A stretch of DNA of 11,523 nucleotides from NCBI GenBank assembly GCA_017609795.1, contig JAFCDH010000017.1, forward strand, positions 1 through 11,523, written 5' to 3'. The stretch's first letter is position 1. Every line of letters begins with the position of its first letter. This document shows, piece by piece, positions 7,075 to 11,523 of the stretch. The notes beneath the pieces are model-generated. The model was not told the DNA's origin. It did not search any database and saw nothing but the letters and a program-made list of their open reading frames with translations. The stretch is from Candidatus Pacearchaeota archaeon. GTDB lineage: Archaea; Nanobdellota; Nanobdellia; Pacearchaeales; GW2011-AR1. The translations under genes and the position numbers were made by a program.

Positions 7075-7277
7075 TTCTTAATTTTCCTATTTAATCTAAT
7101 AATTCCAATAATAAAAAACCCAAAACCTATAACAATAAAGGGGATTATCAAAGGAAGTGTAATTTTTCCTCCATCACAAAATTCCTCTCCAAACATAAAA
7201 TAAGATATAAAAATCAAAAAAATTCCAAAAAAAATATTTAAGATTCCATTAATTAAATTAAAAGTTTTTTGATTCAT
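7068..7277 (-). CDS. Small two-helix membrane protein of unknown function (69 residues)
   Basis: I do not recognise this protein. From the ATG at 7277 it is 69 residues, with hydrophobic helices at about 8-29 and 41-61. Between them is a short polar loop (GEEFCDGGK), and the protein ends with a basic tail (NRKIKKR). The reading frame extends upstream to a TTG at 7352, inside the RPA gene. I chose the ATG because it is preceded by TGGGGTG exactly 4 nt before it, the same GGTG-to-ATG spacing as in the next gene. It is the middle gene of the RPA operon, 52 nt after the RPA stop. The position, ribosome binding site and overlapping stop/SD with the next gene support a real gene, although its function is unknown. 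Confidence 0.75.
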   Translation of the reverse strand: MNQKTFNLINGILNIFFGIFLIFISYFMFGEEFCDGGKITLPLIIPFIVIGFGFFIIGIIRLNRKIKKR

Positions 7278-7281
7278 TTTA

Positions 7282-7288
7282 CACCCCA
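7282..7288 (-). promoter_or_regulatory. Shine-Dalgarno site deciding the start of the 69-residue gene
   Basis: The minus strand reads TGGGGTG followed by TAAA and ATG. The GGTG core is 4 nt from the ATG, matching the next gene in the operon. This supports the ATG at 7277 over the in-frame upstream TTG at 7352. Confidence 0.65.
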
Positions 7289-7329
7289 AAATAACAAAGA
7301 AAATATAACTTAATAAAGATTCTGTTAAT

Positions 7330-8265
7330 TCAATCCTTCTCCAACTTCTCAATTAATTTATTAACATCAACTTCATTCATCTCTTCAACAATAAACTCAT
7401 TACTGCCAAACATAGAATTTTTTCTTACTTGTCCTGTAATCATCATCTCTTTTCCAAGAAAATCATTTTTTTTAATAGAAAATAATTCTTGATTTTCTAA
7501 TTCTTCTTTAGACATTATTTTTTCTAAAACATCTGAAAATATAACAGACCTTATAGAGCTTGTTCCATCATCCATAATAAAATTTAATAAGGCCCTTTTA
7601 TCAGGGACAACTTTTCCATGATCCTGACATTCTCCTAATTCATTCACTTTTCTTCTACATTCTGGACATATTTCAAAAAATCTTGGTTCAAACATCCGAA
7701 CAACAAAAGCTCTTGCAGAGACTTTATCATTTGGATTAAAATTAACAATTGTTTTTTCAAAAACAGGTTTTTCAACAACAACATTTTCAATAGGTTTACT
7801 AGAAAGTTTAATTTCAGAAAAAGAAGATAAATGTATTTCACCATTTCTTATACTTGAATTAGTAATCTCAACAATACTCTCATTAGTTATTTGCCCCTTA
7901 GCAATTAATTCTATATGGTTTTCATCCCATAAAACAACTCTAATATTACTAGTCTCATCTGCTAAAACAAAACTAGCTACTCTTCCTGTTCTTCCACTTT
8001 TATTATATTCTCTAATTGGAAATAAATCTATGATTTTACCAATCAAATTTATTTTTCTCATTCCAGGAACAATTTGAGAAAGCTTAATCATTTGTTTATC
8101 AAAATTAACATTTAATTCTGCAGCAATAACTTGAGCAGCTCCTTCTTTGCTAATTAATCCAGCAAGTTTAGCTCTTTTAGCCTCAATTTTTCTCTCAATT
8201 TCACTAATCGCAACCCCAGAACTCTCTGAAATAAATTCAATTAATTGTTGATAATTCTCTTCCAT
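7330..8265 (-). CDS. Replication protein A (archaeal RPA-type single-stranded DNA-binding protein)
   Basis: This 311-residue protein resembles the large RPA subunit of Euryarchaeota (RPA41-like). RPA coats single-stranded DNA during replication and repair and hands it to RadA. A helical N-terminal domain (about 1-53) contains EGAAQVIAAELNV. A first OB fold spans about 62-150 (GKIIDLFPIREY, VASFVLADET, VVLWDE). A second OB fold spans about 183-295 (ARAFVVRMFEPRFFEICPECRRK) and carries a zinc site C200, C203, C213, H216. The frame stays open to a TTG at 8298, but the ATG at 8265 is preferred: the TATA box at 8304-8311 would place transcription start near 8282, downstream of that TTG. It is the first gene of an operon with two membrane-protein genes and lies in the same region as radA. 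Confidence 0.88.
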   Translation of the reverse strand: MEENYQQLIEFISESSGVAISEIERKIEAKRAKLAGLISKEGAAQVIAAELNVNFDKQMIKLSQIVPGMRKINLIGKIIDLFPIREYNKSGRTGRVASFVLADETSNIRVVLWDENHIELIAKGQITNESIVEITNSSIRNGEIHLSSFSEIKLSSKPIENVVVEKPVFEKTIVNFNPNDKVSARAFVVRMFEPRFFEICPECRRKVNELGECQDHGKVVPDKRALLNFIMDDGTSSIRSVIFSDVLEKIMSKEELENQELFSIKKNDFLGKEMMITGQVRKNSMFGSNEFIVEEMNEVDVNKLIEKLEKD

Positions 8266-8303
8266 TTTACTTCTTTTTAATAAACAAACCAAAAACAAAA
8301 TCC

Positions 8304-8311
8304 TTTATAAA
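8304..8311 (-). promoter_or_regulatory. TATA box for the RPA operon
   Basis: The minus strand reads TTTATAAA, centred 43 nt upstream of the ATG at 8265. Transcription would start near 8282, giving a short leader of about 17 nt. The position is incompatible with the in-frame TTG at 8298 being the start codon. Confidence 0.6.
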
Positions 8312-8430
8312 AATTACTATAGATTAATATAATGTTTAATGAATTTTAATAAAACTACCTATAACTACATTTAATTTCTTTAGTATCTCTAATCATAACA
8401 AAGCTATGCCCCTCATTTTTGAAGCATTAT

Positions 8431-8443
8431 ATTTTATAAGATA
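8431..8443. repeat. Intergenic motif ATTTTATAAGATA, copy 2 of 3
   Basis: This copy lies between the divergent RPA operon and aEF1B gene, with CCCCTCAT at 8409-8416. It is not needed as a promoter for either gene, since both have nearer TATA boxes (8304-8311 and 8480-8487). Confidence 0.6.
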
Positions 8444-8479
8444 TAATTTTATTTCAATCAAAAACTTAAAAACCAAAGC

Positions 8480-8487
8480 TTTATAAA
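8480..8487 (+). promoter_or_regulatory. TATA box for the aEF1B gene
   Basis: TTTATAAA is centred about 25 nt upstream of the ATG at 8509 and is preceded by the purine-rich ACCAAAGC, compatible with a BRE. The spacing predicts a leaderless mRNA. Confidence 0.65.
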
Positions 8488-8508
8488 TCGATTTTTCAAA
8501 TCTTAAGT

Positions 8509-8781
8509 ATGGGAACTGCAATAATTAAAATGAAAATTATGCCTAATTCTCCAGATGCAAATTTAAATGCAATTGAAGAAAAAGCAAAAGAAATAATTAA
8601 AAGTTCAAGTAATTCTGAAATAAAAACTGAAAAAGAACCAATTGCATTTGGTTTAAATGCAATTATTTTAACATTTACATGGAACGAAGATAAATCTGTA
8701 GATGAAATAAATAATAAATTAAAAGAAATCCCAGAAGTTAGCTCTGCTGAAGTAATAGATTTTAGGCGAGCATTTGGATAA
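8509..8781 (+). CDS. Translation elongation factor aEF1B (EF-1 beta)
   Basis: This 90-residue protein is the archaeal guanine nucleotide exchange factor for elongation factor aEF1A. The start MGTAIIKMKIMPNSPDANL, the central EKEPIAFGLNAIILTFTW (about 41-58) and the C-terminal SSAEVIDFRRAFG are characteristic of this small ferredoxin-like family. Length is normal (about 88-92 residues in archaea). It is transcribed alone in the plus direction, divergently from the RPA operon. The gene's last codons and stop (GCATTTGGATAA) lie inside a hairpin stem that is tandemly duplicated immediately downstream. A diverged third copy of the same gene end (GCATTTGGGTAA) lies beyond the repeats, so the protein sequence is the same from every copy. 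Confidence 0.94.
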   Translation: MGTAIIKMKIMPNSPDANLNAIEEKAKEIIKSSSNSEIKTEKEPIAFGLNAIILTFTWNEDKSVDEINNKLKEIPEVSSAEVIDFRRAFG

Positions 8782-8879
8782 TAGTAAATAATTAAATAGA
8801 TTATCCAAAGGGGAGGGAGAGCATTTGGATAATAGTAAATAATTAAATAGATTATCCAAAGGGGAGGGAGAGCATTTGG
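8768..8879 (+). repeat. 51-bp tandem duplication with hairpin at the aEF1B 3' end (2 full copies plus 10 bp)
   Basis: Copy 1 (8768-8818) and copy 2 (8819-8869) are identical over 51 bp, and the first 10 bp (GAGCATTTGG) recur at 8870-8879 before the sequence diverges. Each copy contains a perfect 10-bp inverted repeat, TTTGGATAAT and ATTATCCAAA, with a 17-nt loop (stems 8773-8782/8800-8809 and 8824-8833/8851-8860). It is followed by the G-rich GGGGAGGGA, which stands out in this AT-rich window. The left stem of copy 1 includes the last two codons and the stop codon of the aEF1B gene. The role could be transcript 3'-end formation or stability, or none; see findings. Confidence 0.95.
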
Positions 8880-8940
8880 GTAAAAACTAATAATTAATTA
8901 TATCAATATCTTATGAAACTTTGAGTTACACATAACAAAA

Positions 8941-8960
8941 GATTAAGCTATTCAGATTAT
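8941..8960 (+). repeat. Left copy of a 20-bp inverted repeat flanking the HIT gene
   Basis: GATTAAGCTATTCAGATTAT matches the reverse complement of 9706-9725 at 18 of 20 positions. A 12-bp core (TTAAGCTATTCA) recurs at 784-795 after the aIF2-alpha gene. Each copy has ATATCTTAT some 24-28 nt upstream in its own orientation. Confidence 0.7.
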
Positions 8961-8964
8961 AAAG
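8957..8964 (+). promoter_or_regulatory. Possible TATA box for the HIT-domain gene
   Basis: TTATAAAG is centred about 51 nt upstream of the ATG at 9012, so the transcript would carry a leader of about 25 nt, unlike the leaderless pattern elsewhere in the window. It overlaps the end of the 20-bp repeat at 8941-8960. No clear Shine-Dalgarno sequence is present in the leader. Confidence 0.4.
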
Positions 8965-9011
8965 CTTAAAATTTCATAGAAATTCCAAAAAATAATATAA
9001 CAAAAACCAAA

Positions 9012-9644
9012 ATGACATTAACAAAAGAGCAAGCAGATGAAATAAAAAAGCAACTTTTAGTACAAGTTGAAAATCTTCCTCAGGAAAATAAAGAACAAAT
9101 TAAACAACAGATTTCTCAATTTAATGAAGAACAATTAGAAGCATTTTTAGACCAAAATAAAGTTCAAGTTCAACAAGGAGCAGAAACAGGAAATACAGAA
9201 GAACCTAAATGTATTTTTTGTTCAATTATAGAAAATAAAATGCCTTCTTATAAAATTGCTGAAAACAAAAAAGCAATTGCAATATTAGAAATAAATCCTT
9301 TAACAAAAGGACATGTATTAATTCTTCCTTTAGAACATACAACCATAGATAAACTACCAAAATTATCAATGAGTCTTGCACAAAAAATAGCTAAAAAAAT
9401 CAAAACAAAACTTAAACCAGAGGATATAAAACTTGAAACCTCAAGTTTTCAAGGGCATGCAATTATAAATGTAGTTCCTCTTTACAAAGACATTCCTCCT
9501 AAAAAAGAAAAAGCAAAAGAAGAAGATCTTAAAAAACTCCAAGTTCTTTTAGAAACTAAAAAAAGAAGCCCAAAAGCAATATCAACAACCACAAAATCAA
9601 AATCATTAAAAGGCTTACAAAAAATTAGTTTTAGAATTCCTTAA
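9012..9644 (+). CDS. HIT-domain protein with degenerate histidine triad and N-terminal helical extension
   Basis: Residues 67-160 form a HIT (histidine triad) domain, the fold of nucleotide hydrolases and transferases. The zinc pair CIFC (C67, C70), EINPLTKGHVLILPLEH (93-109) and a C-terminal P156 align well with the family. Where the triad H-x-H-x-H should be, the protein reads HAIINVVP (149-156): H149 is kept, but the second and third His are Ile151 and Asn153. The second His is the usual nucleophile, so ordinary HIT chemistry is unlikely. A Gln/Glu-rich helical extension (1-60) and a basic tail ending FRIP (about 163-210) lie outside the domain. The gene follows aEF1B on the same strand, but 230 nt away and behind a repeat array. 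A nucleotide-binding or regulatory role is possible but unproven. Confidence 0.85.
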   Translation: MTLTKEQADEIKKQLLVQVENLPQENKEQIKQQISQFNEEQLEAFLDQNKVQVQQGAETGNTEEPKCIFCSIIENKMPSYKIAENKKAIAILEINPLTKGHVLILPLEHTTIDKLPKLSMSLAQKIAKKIKTKLKPEDIKLETSSFQGHAIINVVPLYKDIPPKKEKAKEEDLKKLQVLLETKKRSPKAISTTTKSKSLKGLQKISFRIP

Positions 9645-9705
9645 TATTATTTTCTTTAATATTTCTATAAAACTTTAAGATATGCTCTTTTGTTGAGTAT
9701 CTAAA

Positions 9706-9725
9706 TTATCTGAACAGCTTAATCT
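9706..9725 (-). repeat. Right copy of the 20-bp inverted repeat flanking the HIT gene
   Basis: On the minus strand it reads GATTAAGCTGTTCAGATAAT, 18 of 20 identical to 8941-8960. A second weaker shared block lies further along in both flanks (8968-8990 on plus, 9654-9676 on minus, 17 of 23 matches around ATAGAAAT). Similarity in AT-rich sequence is partly expected by chance for the weaker block. Confidence 0.65.
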
Positions 9726-9781
9726 CAGTAGAACATCTCGTCCTACGCTTATAAGATATAGATATTAGTTAATAAAATTCC

Positions 9782-10633
9782 TTAAAACATCCAACCAAAT
9801 CTCCACATTAAATACAACAAAACAACAAATCCAAATAAAAATGCAGGAGTAAAAGGAATCCCATATTTAATCAAAATCTTTTTCTTATACTTTTTAATTA
9901 GTTTTAATTCACTCTTTGAAATTCCTTGCCAATTTGATTTAATCTTTTTTCTATCTATGAAAATATCTTCATACAACCAATCTCCCAAGGTAACTTTATT
10001 TGAAGGAACAGATTTAATCATGCAGGTTTCTTCAACAGCTTTTGAAAAAACAAATAATACAGGAAACAATAAAACAACAAACCCAATTAAAATAAATCTC
10101 ATTTGACTCATAAAATAAATAACATTAATCCAAACAACAACAAAAATCAATGAAATCAAGAACATTTTCTGATAGTTTTTCCATTGTTTTAAAAATTCTT
10201 TTTTAAAATCTTTCCAATTTTTAAACACTAAACCAATTGCATAAATTAAAGCATATATAGAACCAGTAATTAAAAATAATAAAATAAAATATCCAAAAAC
10301 TTTCAGATTAATTATCCAATCATAACTTAATGGTAAAATCGCTCCTAAAGCCATTAAAAGTTTTGCATCTCCTCCTGCAAAAAGCCTTGAATAATAAAAT
10401 AAATTACCTAAACCAAAGAATATTGCAAATCCAATTAAACCATTTAAAATAAACCAATAATTTCCAGCCCAAACACTAACAGCAAATCTATAAGCAAGAG
10501 CAAATGCAATTAAACTAAAATTCCAAATATTATCAACTTCTCTTTTTCTCAAATCCTGAAGCACAGCTACTATAATCCAGACTAAAGCTAAAACAATCAA
10601 AAACAAATTCTCAATAATAATTAGTTGACTCAT
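9782..10633 (-). CDS. Type IV prepilin peptidase (archaeal A24 aspartic protease)
   Basis: This 283-residue membrane protein resembles archaeal prepilin/preflagellin peptidases, which cut class III signal peptides from type IV pilins and archaellins at the inner face of the membrane. The two catalytic aspartates are recognisable: D27 in LQDLRKREVDN after the first helix, and D89 in FAGGDAKLL. The latter fits the GxGD motif except that the first Gly is Ala. Hydrophobic helices lie at about 5-25, 60-80, 108-137, 157-175, 180-197 and 260-278. A cytosolic insert (about 198-257) includes TLGDWLYEDI and a Lys-rich helix before IKYGIPFTPAFL, as in archaeal homologues. GTTTATAAG is centred 26 nt upstream of the ATG. 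The Cys-rich protein encoded upstream on the same strand is a candidate substrate, by neighbourhood only. Confidence 0.9.
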   Translation of the reverse strand: MSQLIIIENLFLIVLALVWIIVAVLQDLRKREVDNIWNFSLIAFALAYRFAVSVWAGNYWFILNGLIGFAIFFGLGNLFYYSRLFAGGDAKLLMALGAILPLSYDWIINLKVFGYFILLFLITGSIYALIYAIGLVFKNWKDFKKEFLKQWKNYQKMFLISLIFVVVWINVIYFMSQMRFILIGFVVLLFPVLFVFSKAVEETCMIKSVPSNKVTLGDWLYEDIFIDRKKIKSNWQGISKSELKLIKKYKKKILIKYGIPFTPAFLFGFVVLLYLMWRFGWMF

Positions 10634-10654
10634 TTATAAGTTAAATTAAAAATA

Positions 10655-10663
10655 CTTATAAAC
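10655..10663 (-). promoter_or_regulatory. TATA box for the prepilin peptidase gene
   Basis: The minus strand reads GTTTATAAG, centred 26 nt upstream of the ATG at 10633. The spacing again predicts a leaderless transcript. It also shows that the gene need not be co-transcribed with the small ORF ending at 10674. Confidence 0.6.
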
Positions 10664-10673
10664 ATTTTTATAA

Positions 10674-10808
10674 TCAACCAGAATCTATTAATTTTTTATC
10701 CTTCCTTTTAACCACCCTTTGCCCCCCGCCTTTTTTATACTTATTATAACGAGCTTTAGCTCGTTTATCACATTTACTTTTTCTTTTTCCTGCTACTGCA
10801 TATTCCAT
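10674..10808 (-). CDS. Hypothetical small, very basic protein (44 residues)
   Basis: This ORF runs from ATG at 10808 to TGA at 10674. It encodes 44 residues, of which 17 are Lys or Arg (GKRKSK, KRAKAR, VVKRKDKK), with a Gly3 turn in the middle and a single Cys13. Composition suggests an RNA- or DNA-binding or ribosome-associated protein. I do not recognise a family. In favour of a real gene, the stretch is far richer in G and C than the surrounding intergenic DNA, and an AT-rich TATA-like TTTATTAAA lies about 33 nt upstream. Against it, the ORF is short, has no Shine-Dalgarno sequence, and its centre is a perfect palindrome (10748-10765) that could belong to a structured RNA instead. Confidence 0.5.
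   Translation of the reverse strand: MEYAVAGKRKSKCDKRAKARYNKYKKGGGQRVVKRKDKKLIDSG
10748..10765. repeat. Palindromic hairpin sequence within the small basic ORF
   Basis: AACGAGCTTTAGCTCGTT is an 18-nt inverted repeat: 7-bp arms AACGAGC and GCTCGTT around TTTA (8 bp if the flanking T and A also pair). It encodes KRAKAR in the 44-residue ORF. It may be a hairpin of the transcript or a small dispersed palindrome. Confidence 0.75.
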
Positions 10809-10882
10809 TTTAATTCATTTAATAAAAAAATTATGATTTAATAAATTTTTCTAAAGTCTTACCCCTATTACTTACTTGTTAT

Positions 10883-10895
10883 ATTTTATAAGATA
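10883..10895. repeat. Intergenic motif ATTTTATAAGATA, copy 3 of 3
   Basis: This copy lies between the Cys-rich protein gene and the small basic ORF, with CCCCTATT at 10862-10869. On the minus strand it could act as a distal promoter for the small ORF, giving a leader of about 50 nt. Confidence 0.55.
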
Positions 10896-10914
10896 AAGAT
10901 AAAAAAACAGAAAA
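10896..10914 (-). terminator. Probable T-rich terminator after the Cys-rich protein gene
   Basis: Just past the stop codon at 10915 the minus strand reads TTTTCTGTTTTTTTATCTT, a near-continuous T tract of the kind at which archaeal RNA polymerase stops. No hairpin precedes it. Confidence 0.4.
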
Positions 10915-11484
10915 TCACACACAAGGAACCTTACAGCAAATATAACTGCTAGCAGATTCTATAAGATACTGATTTCCTTCAATAGCAGGGTCTGGATCAG
11001 GACATATATCTTTACTAGAACAAGTCTTTCCTGTTGTTGGTTTTCCATCAGGACCTATTTTTCCAGGATATTCTGAACATCTACATTTAGCTTGAAGAGC
11101 AGGACAATCATTAATCTTTCTTTCATCTGCTAAATAAACACAAGTTTTACCCCCAACTATTTCATTAGTACACCAAGCATATACATTTTCATTTTCACAA
11201 GCAAGATTGCATTGAGATACATAACTAGTAGAAACAACTCCTCCTGTAAACCATCCTAAAATCTTATCCCAACCTTGTGTAAGCCAGATTACAACACAAA
11301 TTAAAATAATTATTCCCAAAACAACCAAGATAATTGCCATTGTTGAAAGACTTCTAGGTTTTTTATTTTCAATCTTATTACTTACACTTCCACTATCTAA
11401 CTCTTTTTTCATGTTACCCTTTTCTTTCATATTCTCTTTTTCTTTTATATTGCCCTTTTCTTTAATATTTTCCATATCTTTCAT
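10915..11484 (-). CDS. Membrane-anchored Cys-rich surface protein with a pilin-like anchor
   Basis: I do not recognise a family for this 189-residue protein. It has four N-terminal regions of clear character. A charged repeat of six residues occurs four times (5-28, N-[IM]-K-[EK]-[KE] based). A linker leads to KKPRS (41-45), then a single hydrophobic helix STMAIILVVLGIIILICVVIWL (47-68) that resembles pilin-like N-anchors but lacks the Glu at +5. The rest is an outside domain with 12 Cys (C92 to C188, ending CCKVPC), an even number compatible with disulfides. It lies upstream of the prepilin peptidase on the same strand, so it may be processed by it. A TATA-like CTTTTAAAAAG is centred 26 nt upstream of the ATG at 11484, supporting this start. 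A simple signal-anchor membrane protein is equally possible. Confidence 0.75.
   Translation of the reverse strand: MKDMENIKEKGNIKEKENMKEKGNMKKELDSGSVSNKIENKKPRSLSTMAIILVVLGIIILICVVIWLTQGWDKILGWFTGGVVSTSYVSQCNLACENENVYAWCTNEIVGGKTCVYLADERKINDCPALQAKCRCSEYPGKIGPDGKPTTGKTCSSKDICPDPDPAIEGNQYLIESASSYICCKVPCV
11401..11472 (-). repeat. Four imperfect 18-nt tandem repeats encoding a charged hexapeptide
   Basis: Codons 5-28 of the Cys-rich protein gene are four 18-nt units encoding ENIKEK, GNIKEK, ENMKEK and GNMKKE. Units are in frame and differ mostly at the first codon and the Ile/Met codon. Such arrays can change copy number by replication slippage without breaking the frame. Confidence 0.85.
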
Positions 11485-11504
11485 GTTTTTAAAAAGAAAA
11501 CATA

Positions 11505-11515
11505 CTTTTTAAAAG
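11505..11515 (-). promoter_or_regulatory. TATA-like box for the Cys-rich protein gene
   Basis: The minus strand reads CTTTTAAAAAG, centred 26 nt upstream of the ATG at 11484. The element is weaker than the TTTATAAA boxes elsewhere, but the spacing is the same. Confidence 0.4.
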
Positions 11516-11523
11516 TTTTTAAT

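Noticed and set aside
7278..7352. 25-residue N-terminal extension of the 69-residue membrane protein from TTG at 7352
   Set aside because: It overlaps the end of RPA and lacks a ribosome binding site, whereas the ATG at 7277 has a GGTG core at the same spacing as the next gene.
7644..7844. Minus-strand ORF of 66 residues inside the RPA gene
   Set aside because: It is an out-of-frame shadow of the RPA coding sequence, Leu-rich from AT-rich codons, with no ribosome binding site.
8266..8298. Longer RPA N-terminus from TTG at 8298
   Set aside because: The TATA box at 8304-8311 would start transcription downstream of this TTG, and the ATG at 8265 begins the recognisable RPA N-terminal domain.
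8407..8487. 26-codon plus-strand ORF in the RPA/aEF1B intergenic region
   Set aside because: It runs through the aEF1B TATA box, has no initiation signal and no coding-like composition.
8768..8879. CRISPR-like repeat array
   Set aside because: The units are contiguous tandem copies without unique spacers, and no cas genes are present.
9645..9781. tRNA or C/D box small RNA in the GC-richer patch near 9731
   Set aside because: No cloverleaf, and no C box (RTGATGA) paired with a D box could be found on either strand.
10721..10735. Run of C residues (GCCCCCCGCC) as a separate regulatory site
   Set aside because: It is explained by the Gly-Gly-Gly codons of the small basic ORF on the minus strand.

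Overview
The window is a strongly AT-rich, gene-dense piece of an archaeal chromosome. The information-processing genes are unmistakably archaeal: the alpha subunit of initiation factor aIF2, RadA recombinase, an RPA-type single-strand DNA-binding protein, elongation factor aEF1B and an endonuclease Q-type PHP protein. There is also an archaeal-type prepilin peptidase. Small proteins, AT richness, a HIT protein with a helical N-terminal extension and a pilin-like N-anchor all suggest a DPANN archaeon (Pacearchaeota or Woesearchaeota-like). That placement is inference; no rRNA or other direct taxonomic marker is present.

Layout. Bases 2-730 (+) encode aIF2-alpha, with only one base of upstream sequence. 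A minus-strand block follows: EndoQ-type endonuclease carrying an intein (861-3173), a small membrane protein with an HExxH motif (3339-3863), RadA carrying a larger intein in its P-loop (4008-6521), then a three-gene operon read from right to left: RPA (8265-7330), a 69-residue membrane protein (7277-7068) and a YdjM-like membrane hydrolase (7064-6612). Two plus-strand genes follow, aEF1B (8509-8781) and a HIT-domain protein (9012-9644). The last block is on the minus strand: a type IV prepilin peptidase (9782-10633), a tiny basic ORF (10674-10808) and a membrane-anchored Cys-rich protein (10915-11484).

How the genes fit together. EndoQ (cuts at deaminated bases), RPA (coats single-stranded DNA) and RadA (strand exchange) are a DNA repair/recombination set. 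Two of the three are interrupted by LAGLIDADG-type inteins, so their activity depends on protein splicing. The prepilin peptidase and the Cys-rich protein with a pilin-like membrane anchor form a possible surface-appendage module. aIF2-alpha and aEF1B are translation housekeeping genes.

Regulation. Six genes have a TATA-like box centred about 25-29 nt upstream of the ATG, the spacing expected if transcription begins at or near the start codon (leaderless mRNA). The two downstream genes of the RPA operon instead have GGTG Shine-Dalgarno cores, each exactly 4 nt before the ATG. The most unusual non-coding structure is a 51-bp unit repeated in tandem at the 3' end of the aEF1B gene. Each unit contains a hairpin and recreates the same C-terminal codons and stop; a third remnant of that gene end lies beyond the repeats.
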